Positions 1 to 8,210 of a DNA stretch of 12,129 nucleotides are shown piece by piece. The notes under the pieces are model-generated. The model searched no databases and was not told the DNA's origin. It saw nothing but the letters and a program-made list of their open reading frames with translations. The first letter of the stretch is position 1. Each line of letters starts with the position of its first letter. The stretch covers positions 1-12,129 of the forward strand of contig DIZT01000150.1 in assembly GCA_002427975.1 (NCBI GenBank). The letters run 5' to 3'. The position numbers and the translations under genes were made by a program. The DNA comes from Micrococcaceae bacterium UBA6021 (lineage in GTDB: Bacteria; Actinomycetota; Actinomycetes; Actinomycetales; Micrococcaceae).

Positions 1-243
1 GCGCCAGTCGCCCAGGCTCCGGCCGTTCCGGCCCCGACGGATGCTGTGACTGCTCCGCAGCATGCCGCGCCCGTGCCCGTCAGCGGCGAGACCTACACGC
101 TCGAGCCCGGCGACACCCTGAGCACCGTCGCCGACAAGCTCGGTATTGAAGGCGGCTGGCAGAGCCTGGCGGACGCCAACCTGGACACCGTTGCCAACCC
201 GGACCTCGTGTTCACCGGGCAGGTCCTCCAGCTTCCCGCCTAA
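1..243 (+). CDS. LysM-domain cell-wall protein, C-terminal part (5' end outside window)
   Basis: The reading frame is open from the first base to the TAA at 241-243, so the 80 residues seen are the C-terminus of a longer protein. The first ~25 residues are an Ala/Pro/Val-rich linker typical of exported actinobacterial wall proteins. One LysM module follows at about residues 31-80, with the signature TYTLEPGDTL, then WQSLADAN and the closing GQVLQLP. LysM binds N-acetylglucosamine-containing glycan, so the protein should act at peptidoglycan outside the membrane. This version, with a Trp after a short insert and NPDLVFTGQ, resembles the C-terminal LysM of resuscitation-promoting-factor/transglycosylase-like proteins of Arthrobacter relatives. 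The catalytic part would lie upstream and cannot be seen, so the Rpf link is inference. A GTG at 46 is internal to the linker and is not the start. The gene ends just before a strong hairpin. Confidence 0.85.
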   Translation, partial: APVAQAPAVPAPTDAVTAPQHAAPVPVSGETYTLEPGDTLSTVADKLGIEGGWQSLADANLDTVANPDLVFTGQVLQLPA

Positions 244-278
244 GCTTCAACGCTTTACCCGGGAACCCCCTTCCCAGG

Positions 279-329
279 AACAACGACGCCGGAGCGCCCC
301 TCACTGGGGAGCTCCGGCGTCGTCCGTTG
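279..329. terminator. Strong bidirectional hairpin between convergent genes
   Basis: A perfect 13-bp stem pairs 283-295 with 311-323. Inside it, after one mismatch, CCCC (297-300) pairs GGGG (306-309) around a 5-nt TCACT loop. An outer AACAAC/GTTGTT pairing extends the stem past a short bulge. It lies 35 bp after the LysM stop and 42 bp beyond the stop of the convergent minus-strand gene, so it probably ends both transcripts. The downstream flank is G/T-rich (GTTGTTGTGTTCTTG) and not a pure T-run, which is common in high-GC actinobacteria. Confidence 0.85.
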
Positions 330-364
330 TTGTGTTCTTGTGACTGACTGCTCAGCCCATCTGG

Positions 365-964
365 CTAGGCCGCTTTAGCCGCTGCCGGAATTTCGCGGAC
401 GATGCGCACCTTCCAAGCCGCGTCGTCGCTGGTGTCGAGCAACGCCACTGTGCCGTGGGCAAGGTTCAGTGCCACGCGCTTGGCCGCCAGCAGTTCCAGG
501 TAGAGGTGCTCGTTCATGCGGCTGGGGGTATCGATCATGTACTTCACGGCGTCGCGGACCTTGCGGTAATTGTCGCTCCGCTCGCGGTGGAGGTGCAGTT
601 CCAGCATCTGGCGCTGCCGCACTTTGGGCTCATGCTTGTTGAGCCAGGACACGGCCATGTGCACCGCGATCACAAGCGCCAGCGAAACGGCGTAGATCCA
701 CCAGCCGCTGGACATGAGGAACAGTGGCAGGTTGCCGATGGCCACCAGCGCGATCACGATCCGCAGCGCGACGATCCGGCGAAGGGTCAGGGCAACGGAT
801 GCCATCGCGGCACGAAAACCGTGCTGCTCGGTCCGCGCCGCTGCCGGATCAAGGGTAAATTCATCAAGGACCAGGATGCCCTTGGCCTCCGGATCAAGCA
901 TCTGCCCGAACTTGGGCATAAAAAGCTGCGTTGAACCGGGGGTCACAACAGGAGAAATTGTCAT
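365..964 (-). CDS. Hypothetical protein with two membrane segments
   Basis: I do not recognise the family. The 199-residue protein has a polar N-terminus of about 60 residues. Two adjacent hydrophobic segments at about 64-84 and 88-107 form a membrane hairpin with a short SSGWW turn. A long charged region, roughly 110-150 and rich in Lys, Arg, His and Glu, is likely helical (NKHEPKVRQRQMLELHLHRE). The last ~45 residues end in an Ala/Lys tail. This suggests a small inner-membrane protein with both ends in the cytoplasm (inference). The ATG at 964 has no convincing Shine-Dalgarno; an internal ATG giving MPKFGQML is an alternative start. The gene stands alone, divergent from the gene at 1142 and convergent with the LysM gene. 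Overlapping plus-strand frames look like shadows. Confidence 0.75.
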   Translation of the reverse strand: MTISPVVTPGSTQLFMPKFGQMLDPEAKGILVLDEFTLDPAAARTEQHGFRAAMASVALTLRRIVALRIVIALVAIGNLPLFLMSSGWWIYAVSLALVIAVHMAVSWLNKHEPKVRQRQMLELHLHRERSDNYRKVRDAVKYMIDTPSRMNEHLYLELLAAKRVALNLAHGTVALLDTSDDAAWKVRIVREIPAAAKAA

Positions 965-1034
965 TGAGGGGGCTTCCGGGAAGGTGGGGCGTTTCGGCGA
1001 TCCTAGTGGGTAACGGCACCCGCTGTATGTATCG

Positions 1035-1049
1035 GTCCACTATGTGAAC
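1035..1049. promoter_or_regulatory. Imperfect palindrome in a divergent intergenic region
   Basis: The 15 bases have the dyad pattern GT-n-CAC-nnn-GTG-n-AC, with 10 of 15 positions symmetric. It lies 70 bp upstream of the minus-strand start at 964 and about 58 bp before the predicted -10 of the plus-strand gene. Its position would suit an operator serving either gene, but an imperfect dyad this short can arise by chance. Confidence 0.25.
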
Positions 1050-1106
1050 AAATCGGCGGCGCCGCCTACGCTCCGCGGGCACTTCGTGTGGCGCCGCGCA
1101 CTGCAA

Positions 1107-1135
1107 TTGGCACATCCGCCGCGTGCCGTCAGACT
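1107..1135 (+). promoter_or_regulatory. Predicted promoter giving a leaderless mRNA for the gene at 1142
   Basis: TTGGCA (1107-1112) is a good -35 (4 of 6 to TTGACA). It is followed after exactly 17 bases by CAGACT (1130-1135), a weak -10. Only six bases separate the -10 from the ATG at 1142, so transcription would begin at or beside the A of the start codon. That explains the absence of a properly spaced Shine-Dalgarno. Confidence 0.5.
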
Positions 1136-1141
1136 GAAGGG

Positions 1142-2056
1142 ATGCAAACCTTCCTTCCGTATCCCGATTTCCGGCAGAGCGCCGCAGCACTGGACACCGC
1201 CAGGCTTGGCAAGCAGCGTGTCGAGGCGCTGCAGACCCTCCGGGCCCTGGTGATTCCCGAGTACGGCTGGCAGGATCACCCCGCTGTCCGCATGTGGATG
1301 GGCCACGTGCCGGCGCTGACCATGTATGGCCTGGCGATGGTGGACGAATGGACGGCCCGCGGCCATGCAGACAACACGCGCGCCAACATCACCGAGTTCG
1401 CGCCCCAGGCAGCACACCCGGACTACGCGGCCAAGATCCCCATGCCGGAGTGGCTCGGAAATCCAGACTTCCACCTGAGCCACCGCGCGAAGCTGCTCCG
1501 CAAGGAGCCGAAGTTCTACAAAACGGTGTTCCCTGACGCCGACCTGGACCTGGACTTCATCTGGCCTGAGCCCAAGCACGAGTTCTATCCGGCAGAACCC
1601 GAGGGTGACATCCTGTGGATCCTCCGCGACGCGCACGCCGAGATCGATCCGCAGACCTTGGACACCGTAGCCCTGCCACCGGTCCGCCGCGGCGGTGCCG
1701 TTGCAGCCGCCCCCGCTCCTGATGGCTACTCCCCCGTTTACGTCGACGACGGCTCCCGCCGCCCGTCCAAGCAGCCGCGCAAGCTGCCGCCCAAGCAGCT
1801 CGTGAAGAAGCCCACGCGGAAGCGCCAGGCGCAGGAGGAAGCGTTCGCCACCCTCCCCGGCAAGACCACCGTCGCGGTTTCGTTTGAGGACGGCAGGAAG
1901 TTCGCCGTCGGGCAGGTCCTGGGCCGGCCCATCACGCTCGACGACGGCCGGTTCGGCCGCAACTTCACCGTCACCGAGGTGATCGACCGGTCCGCGTTCG
2001 ATTACCCAGCGCTCCTGCAGGACCCCCGCGTGTTCTTCCCGGTTCCTGCTCCCTGA
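1142..2056 (+). CDS. MSMEG_6728-family protein (related to pyrimidine-dimer glycosylase/endonuclease V-type proteins)
   Basis: The 304-residue protein begins MQTFLPYPDF and continues LDTARLGKQRVEALQTL, then YGWQDHPAVRMW and MYGLAMVDEW. I recognise this as the conserved N-terminal block (about residues 1-125) of the actinobacterial MSMEG_6728 family. That family has been grouped with T4 endonuclease V-like pyrimidine-dimer glycosylases, but enzymatic activity has not, to my knowledge, been settled and should not be assumed here. After a variable middle, residues ~205-235 form a very basic Lys/Arg/Pro linker. A ~60-residue C-terminal piece follows (KTTVAVSFEDGRKFAVG through FPVPAP) that looks like a small beta domain. 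I chose ATG 1142 over the in-frame GTG at 1088 because the family starts MQTF and the promoter geometry fits. The next gene begins 4 bases after the stop. Confidence 0.85.
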   Translation: MQTFLPYPDFRQSAAALDTARLGKQRVEALQTLRALVIPEYGWQDHPAVRMWMGHVPALTMYGLAMVDEWTARGHADNTRANITEFAPQAAHPDYAAKIPMPEWLGNPDFHLSHRAKLLRKEPKFYKTVFPDADLDLDFIWPEPKHEFYPAEPEGDILWILRDAHAEIDPQTLDTVALPPVRRGGAVAAAPAPDGYSPVYVDDGSRRPSKQPRKLPPKQLVKKPTRKRQAQEEAFATLPGKTTVAVSFEDGRKFAVGQVLGRPITLDDGRFGRNFTVTEVIDRSAFDYPALLQDPRVFFPVPAP

Positions 2057-2060
2057 TCAC

Positions 2061-2921
2061 GTGAGCATCCTCCTGGCCGGCTGCGGTGATCTTGGCACCG
2101 AAGCCGGCCTGCGCTTCGCCGCGGCGGGACACCGGGTGGTGGGCTGGCGCCGTTCGCCCGACAAGCTGCCTTCTGCGATTGAAGGTGTGGCGGCTGACTT
2201 GAGTGCCGCCGATCTTCCGCCTGTCCCGGCGGACACTACCGCCGTCGTCGTCGCCCTGGCCGCCGATTCACCCACCGAGGAGGTTTACCGGGCGGCCTAC
2301 GTGCACGGGCTCAGTCACGTCTTGGACGCCCTGGAGCGCGACGGCGTGACGCCCCGCAGGGTGCTCTTTGTTTCCTCCACGGCCGTTTACGGGGACGCTG
2401 GCGGTGGCTGGGTTGATGAGAGTACGACGCCGGCACCCGGCGGTTTCTCCGGGCGCATCCTCCGCGAAGCTGAGGAACACCTCCTCGAGCGGCTGCGCGG
2501 CACTGGTTCGTCGCCGGTTGTGCTGCGGCTGGGCGGGATTTACGGTCCGGGCCGGACCAGGCTGATTGATCAGATCCGCAACGGCTTTGCCGTAATTCCG
2601 GCCGAGCCTCGCTTTACCAACCGGATCCACCGGGACGATGCGGCTGCGGCGATTGTCCATTTGGCCTCCATGGAAGCTATGCCTGCGCCGGTATATGTCG
2701 GGGTGGACAACGATCCCGCTGAACTTGGGGAAGTACTGCGGTTCCTGGCCTCCGAAACGGGCTATCCGGAACCACCCGCCGGGGATTCCGGCCCGCTGCG
2801 CGGCGGCAACAAGCGCTGCAGCAACGCGCTGCTTCGCAGTACGGGATTCGACGTCGTGTTCCCCTCGTTCCGCGAGGGTTACCGGGAGATTCTTGCCGGC
2901 ACGGGAGTCCGCCACCCGTAG
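2061..2921 (+). CDS. Atypical short-chain dehydrogenase/epimerase-like protein (YeeZ type)
   Basis: The 286-residue protein has a Rossmann nucleotide-binding start with GCGDLG at 7-12 and the basic pair R30-R31 after the second strand, which may favour NADP(H). It also has the extended-SDR landmarks FVSSTAVYGD at 103-112 and LRLGGIYGPGR further on. The segment that normally carries catalytic YxxxK reads GGFSGRILREAEE (127-139) and has neither the Tyr nor the Lys, placing it with the atypical SDRs like E. coli YeeZ. Catalysis as a classical dehydrogenase or epimerase is therefore doubtful; it may be a nucleotide-binding or isomerase-like protein. Substrate unknown. The GTG start lies 4 bases after the upstream stop with no Shine-Dalgarno, pointing to translational coupling with the MSMEG_6728-type gene. 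The long minus-strand frame opposite (2268-3137) is a shadow. Confidence 0.85.
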   Translation: MSILLAGCGDLGTEAGLRFAAAGHRVVGWRRSPDKLPSAIEGVAADLSAADLPPVPADTTAVVVALAADSPTEEVYRAAYVHGLSHVLDALERDGVTPRRVLFVSSTAVYGDAGGGWVDESTTPAPGGFSGRILREAEEHLLERLRGTGSSPVVLRLGGIYGPGRTRLIDQIRNGFAVIPAEPRFTNRIHRDDAAAAIVHLASMEAMPAPVYVGVDNDPAELGEVLRFLASETGYPEPPAGDSGPLRGGNKRCSNALLRSTGFDVVFPSFREGYREILAGTGVRHP

Positions 2922-2977
2922 GCTTGGGCGAGGCAGGTCGACGCCCGCCAGTTCCGGGTGAACCGGCCGTTCAGGAC

Positions 2978-2984
2978 AAAGGAG
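2978..2984 (+). promoter_or_regulatory. Shine-Dalgarno that bears on the start of the DUF1622 gene
   Basis: AAAGGAG is a near-ideal Shine-Dalgarno but ends only one base before the ATG at 2986, too close for normal initiation. The next codon but one upstream-adjacent position, an in-frame GTG at 2989, is four bases from it. The GTG may therefore be the true start, removing a single residue. Confidence 0.55.
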
Positions 2985-2985
2985 C

Positions 2986-3372
2986 ATGGTGGACTTCCAG
3001 CACATCATCGAGACTGTGGGCAGCTTCATGGACTTCGCCGGGGTGGCCATCATGGTCATCGGGGCGCTGGTTTCCATCCCGTTGGCCCTCCGCGGGTACC
3101 AGCCGCGGAAACTGCCCCCGGGTGCGGAAAAGCTCACCGTCTACCGCTCCTACAGGCAACTGCTGGGCCGTTCCATTCTCTTGGGCCTGGAACTCCTCGT
3201 GGCGGCCGACATCATCCGCACCGTTGCGGTCACTCCCACCTTTGAAAGCGTGGGAGTACTGGCGGTTATCGTCCTGATCCGGACGTTCTTGAGCTTCTCA
3301 CTGGAACTGGAAATCACCGGCCGGTGGCCCTGGCAGAAAGCGCCCACCCAGCCGGCGAGTGCGAACACTTGA
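2986..3372 (+). CDS. DUF1622 small membrane protein
   Basis: The 128-residue protein has three predicted transmembrane segments: about residues 11-35, 59-82 and 87-106. The first loop is basic (RGYQPRKLPPGAEKLTVYRSYRQLLGR). The motifs GLELLVAADIIRTV and VIVLIRTFLSFSLELEI are the conserved parts of the DUF1622 family of small integral membrane proteins, whose function is unknown. Acidic and basic residues inside the helices (E69, D75, R78, R99, E107) are conserved-looking and could form a polar path, but that is inference. It follows the SDR gene by 64 bp with no clear terminator between, so co-transcription is plausible. The start could be the GTG at 2989, judged by Shine-Dalgarno spacing. 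Confidence 0.85.
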   Translation: MVDFQHIIETVGSFMDFAGVAIMVIGALVSIPLALRGYQPRKLPPGAEKLTVYRSYRQLLGRSILLGLELLVAADIIRTVAVTPTFESVGVLAVIVLIRTFLSFSLELEITGRWPWQKAPTQPASANT

Positions 3373-3408
3373 GGACCCAACCCCGCCCCGAACGAACACC
3401 TTGAGGCC

Positions 3409-3468
3409 CTAACTACTGCCCCTCCGAAATGAGCTCAGGGCGGCCGCGGCGCTGAAGGGGCCGGTTAG
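3409..3468 (+). terminator. Possible interrupted hairpin after the DUF1622 gene
   Basis: CTAAC (3409-3413) pairs GTTAG (3464-3468) and GCCCCT (3418-3423) pairs AGGGGC (3456-3461). The intervening ~30 bases are GC-rich and include the palindrome TGAGCTCA. The structure lies about 36 bp past the DUF1622 stop and could end that transcript. There is no T-run and the long loop weakens the case. Confidence 0.3.
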
Positions 3469-3516
3469 TTATGCACATAGGCATTCATCCACGCCTTTCT
3501 TGTCTGACCCCGCTGG

Positions 3517-3522
3517 GATGAT
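3517..3522 (+). promoter_or_regulatory. -10-like hexamer upstream of the DUF222 gene
   Basis: GATGAT matches 4 of 6 positions of TATAAT and ends exactly six bases before the ATG at 3529, which would make the mRNA leaderless. No Shine-Dalgarno is present at a useful spacing. There is no convincing -35 at 16-18 bp; the nearest T-rich stretch is TTTCTTGTCT at 3496-3505. Confidence 0.35.
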
Positions 3523-3528
3523 TTGAGT

Positions 3529-5088
3529 ATGGATAGCACAGCAGCTGCGGAGACGATGGACCCCCTGGAGGTGTCCTCCGCTGCACTTGCTGTTCTTGCC
3601 CGGCGCCGCCATGAGAATTCAGGATCCACGGACTCCCGTGATGCCGATCCGTTGCGCCGCAGAGCCGATGCGTGTCTGGACACCCTGACTGAAGTGGCCC
3701 GCGCGGAAGCCAGGCTGGCTGCTGTAAAAGTCCAGGCGGCCGCCGAATACGCGGGCATTGCCAAGGTCATGGCGGCCCCGGCCATGGCGCCGCACGAAGA
3801 TACGGCGCAGGAAATGGCGGTGGTCGCTGAGGTGGCGTGCGCTCTGACGGTCAGCGAAAGGACCGCCGGGGCCCTGCTGTCCGAAGCCCATGAATTGACC
3901 ACCACCTTGCCGCTGACTCTCGCGGCTCTGCAGGCTGGGAGCATTTCGTGGCAGCACGCCCGGTTCATGGTCGACGAAACCGCCAACATGGACGCCGCCG
4001 GTGCTCAGGCGCTGGAGGCACATTTCCTGGACCCTGACGCGCCGAACCCCGCCCGGGGATGTCCTGCCGGGGAGCTCATCGCGTCCCGGTTCCGGCACAA
4101 GGCACGTACCTGGCGCGAACGGCATCACCCGGTCAGCATCGAAAAGCGCAACGCCCGCAGCGTCGCCGACCGGCGGCTCGACTATAGGCCGGACCGGGAC
4201 GGCATGGCCTGGCTCTCGGCCTACCTACCAGCGGATCAGGCGGCCGGGATCTGGGACCGCACCACCACCACGGCCCGCGCGCTGCAGGGACCGGAGGAAC
4301 CGCGGACCCTCAGCCAGCTGCGCGCTGACGTGGCGGCCACCTGGCTCCTCAGCAACAACATCGCCGGAGGCGGTACCGGCGGCATGACGGGCGTAATTGT
4401 CGATGTGGATGACGGCATGGCTGGGGAAACGGGTTTCGGCGTGCCGTCTCCCAGGGCGCAGGTCCTCATCACGGTTCCGGTGCTGTCCCTGCTGGGTCTC
4501 ACGGATGAACCCGCCGCCCTCGACGGATACGGACCCATCCCGCCATCCATGGCCCGGCAACTCGTCGCCGACGGCGCGGAGTCCTTCCACCGAGTCCTGA
4601 CCGATCCACGCGACGGCGCTCCCCTGGAAATCGGCCGGACCAGCTACCGCGTCACGAAAGCCCAACGCCAATGGCTCAGGATGAGGGATAGCAAGTGCCC
4701 GTTCCCCGGGTGCAGCAACCACTCCCTGGACAACGAAGCAGACCACCTCCTCGCCTGGGCCCACGGCGGCACCACCGGCATCTCAAATCTCGGCCAACCG
4801 TGCCCTAAACATCACCGGCTCCGCCACACCACGGGCTGGAGACCCACCACCGCCAGCCCCAACGAACCACCCGGCTGGATATCACCGTCCGGCCGTCGCT
4901 ACGCCAGCGAACACCCCGACTGGGAACCACCCCAATGGCCCGAACAATGGCCAGACGCCGCCCTCCAGGTTGATACGAGCGCCCCCGAAGATCCCCTCAG
5001 GGACGTCCCCTTTCCCGATGATCCGTATCCCGACGGCCCTCGGCCCAAAGACCCCCTCCCGAATTGGGAACTCGACACCGGCGGCTAG
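3529..5088 (+). CDS. DUF222 (13E12 repeat family) protein with C-terminal HNH nuclease domain
   Basis: The 519-residue protein has the DUF222 region over roughly residues 35-350: helical, Ala-rich, with SISWQHARFMVDET and the RxARTWRERHHP block. An HNH domain follows: CPFPGC at 390-395, D405-H406, N420, CPKHH at 425-429 and H433. C390, C395, C425 and H428 are the expected zinc ligands, and H406, N420 and H429 the HNH triad, so the nuclease fold looks intact. The tail (~480-519) is Pro/Asp-rich and probably disordered. These genes are usually multicopy in Arthrobacter-like genomes and their biological role is unclear; mobile-element or nuclease functions have been suggested. ATG 3529 is preferred; an in-frame TTG at 3523 is possible. 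Gln codons switch from CAG to CAA near residue 340, hinting at mosaic origin. The gene converges on tex with 7 bp between stops. Confidence 0.9.
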   Translation: MDSTAAAETMDPLEVSSAALAVLARRRHENSGSTDSRDADPLRRRADACLDTLTEVARAEARLAAVKVQAAAEYAGIAKVMAAPAMAPHEDTAQEMAVVAEVACALTVSERTAGALLSEAHELTTTLPLTLAALQAGSISWQHARFMVDETANMDAAGAQALEAHFLDPDAPNPARGCPAGELIASRFRHKARTWRERHHPVSIEKRNARSVADRRLDYRPDRDGMAWLSAYLPADQAAGIWDRTTTTARALQGPEEPRTLSQLRADVAATWLLSNNIAGGGTGGMTGVIVDVDDGMAGETGFGVPSPRAQVLITVPVLSLLGLTDEPAALDGYGPIPPSMARQLVADGAESFHRVLTDPRDGAPLEIGRTSYRVTKAQRQWLRMRDSKCPFPGCSNHSLDNEADHLLAWAHGGTTGISNLGQPCPKHHRLRHTTGWRPTTASPNEPPGWISPSGRRYASEHPDWEPPQWPEQWPDAALQVDTSAPEDPLRDVPFPDDPYPDGPRPKDPLPNWELDTGG

Positions 5089-5095
5089 CGGCCAG

Positions 5096-7579
<2,484 letters not shown>

Positions 7580-7585
7580 CTGAAC

Positions 7586-7614
7586 ATTTTGCCCTACGGC
7601 CCGGGTGGTCTCCA
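7586..7614 (-). promoter_or_regulatory. Predicted tex promoter, probably leaderless
   Basis: Read on the minus strand, TGGAGA (7614-7609, 4 of 6 to TTGACA) is followed after 17 bases by CAAAAT (7591-7586, 4 of 6 to TATAAT). Six more bases lead to the GTG at 7579. The expected transcription start coincides with the GTG, and no Shine-Dalgarno precedes it. The nearby ATG overlapping this -10 reads ATG-TTC-AGG-TGA and ends at once. Confidence 0.45.
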
Positions 7615-7715
7615 GCGGTGCCGTTGACCAGCGGCCCGGGGTATTCCGCTCCGGGCCGTGAAGTGCTGTAGTTGATATGCCGTCACAGGCAATCACTCTC
7701 GAGGAAGAGGCCACC

Positions 7716-8012
7716 ATGCGGGAACTGCTCATCGTCTTTCAGGAAGGATTCGACGAAGCCAACATCACCGTAATGGTCAACGGCAAGGAGGTCCGCCGCG
7801 ATATGGGCGTCTCCACCAACCCGCTGCTGGGCGAGGCGTACGAAGCATCCGTGGAGCTTCCCGCGAAAGGGGCGCAAGTGGGGGTGGAAGTCACCAACCG
7901 TGGACTCAAAGCCATCACCAAAGTCAGCGGAAAGCCCAAAAGCCTGCTCGTTTCCATTCAGGACGACAAACTCGTGATGCGCGAAGGTACCGGCCGGGAG
8001 GCATTCCTGTAG
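7716..8012 (+). CDS. Small hypothetical protein, family not recognised
   Basis: The 98-residue protein starts [20 protein letters not shown]. It has alternating hydrophobic strands, a VNGKEVRRD turn, and strands such as [11 protein letters not shown] and VGVEVTNRG, suggesting a small beta-sandwich (inference). There is no signal peptide or membrane segment, so it should be cytoplasmic. The ATG at 7716 is supported by a good Shine-Dalgarno (AGAGG within GAGGAAGAGG, 5 bases away). The frame also opens 13 codons upstream at an ATG at 7677, but that has no ribosome site. It is divergent from tex across ~135 bp and is followed by a strong hairpin, so it is probably monocistronic. Codon use is like the neighbouring core genes. 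Confidence 0.7.
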   Translation: MRELLIVFQEGFDEANITVMVNGKEVRRDMGVSTNPLLGEAYEASVELPAKGAQVGVEVTNRGLKAITKVSGKPKSLLVSIQDDKLVMREGTGREAFL

Positions 8013-8163
8013 GCACCCCCTAGCCCTAATCCATTCGCTGGAGTATTCTGGCCTTACCGCTCAGCTCTTACGAACCTGGGCGGGCCAAACTGTAGTATGA
8101 GCCAGTCAAGCCGTCGGATGGCTTTATTGGCGCGGGCTGCCGGGACAGCACACCGAGCAGCCA

Positions 8164-8198
8164 ACGACGGCGACACCCAAGTCGGGTGCCGCCGTCGT
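8164..8198. terminator. Strong bidirectional hairpin between convergent genes
   Basis: A 15-bp stem with one A-C mismatch pairs 8164-8178 with 8184-8198 around a 5-nt AAGTC loop. It lies between the stop of the 98-residue protein gene (8012) and the stop of the minus-strand oxidoreductase gene (8211), and likely serves both. The right flank is TTGTGTGTGG. Both arms resemble those of the hairpin at 279-329 (CAACGACG on the left, GTCGT...TTGTG on the right). Confidence 0.85.
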
Positions 8199-8210
8199 CG
8201 TTGTGTGTGG

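Noticed and set aside
455..934. Plus-strand open frame of 159 codons
   Set aside because: It is antisense to the two-TM protein. Its product is His/Gly-rich with no coherent hydrophobic pattern, while the minus frame gives clean membrane segments.
2268..3137. Minus-strand open frame of 289 codons
   Set aside because: It spans the SDR gene and the start of the DUF1622 gene on the opposite strand, and the product has no domain or ribosome site. It is a shadow.
3373..3528. Mobile-element ends flanking the DUF222 gene
   Set aside because: I found no terminal inverted repeats or target duplications around 3529-5088 by eye, and no transposase is present.
7580..7732. N-terminal extension of Tex by 51 residues
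   Set aside because: The extension is Ser/Thr/Arg-rich without family similarity, covers the divergent promoter region and the start of the next gene, and includes the predicted tex promoter.
8013..8163. tRNA or other structured RNA gene
   Set aside because: No cloverleaf, no T-loop GTTCRANNC in the right setting and no CCA end could be found by eye.
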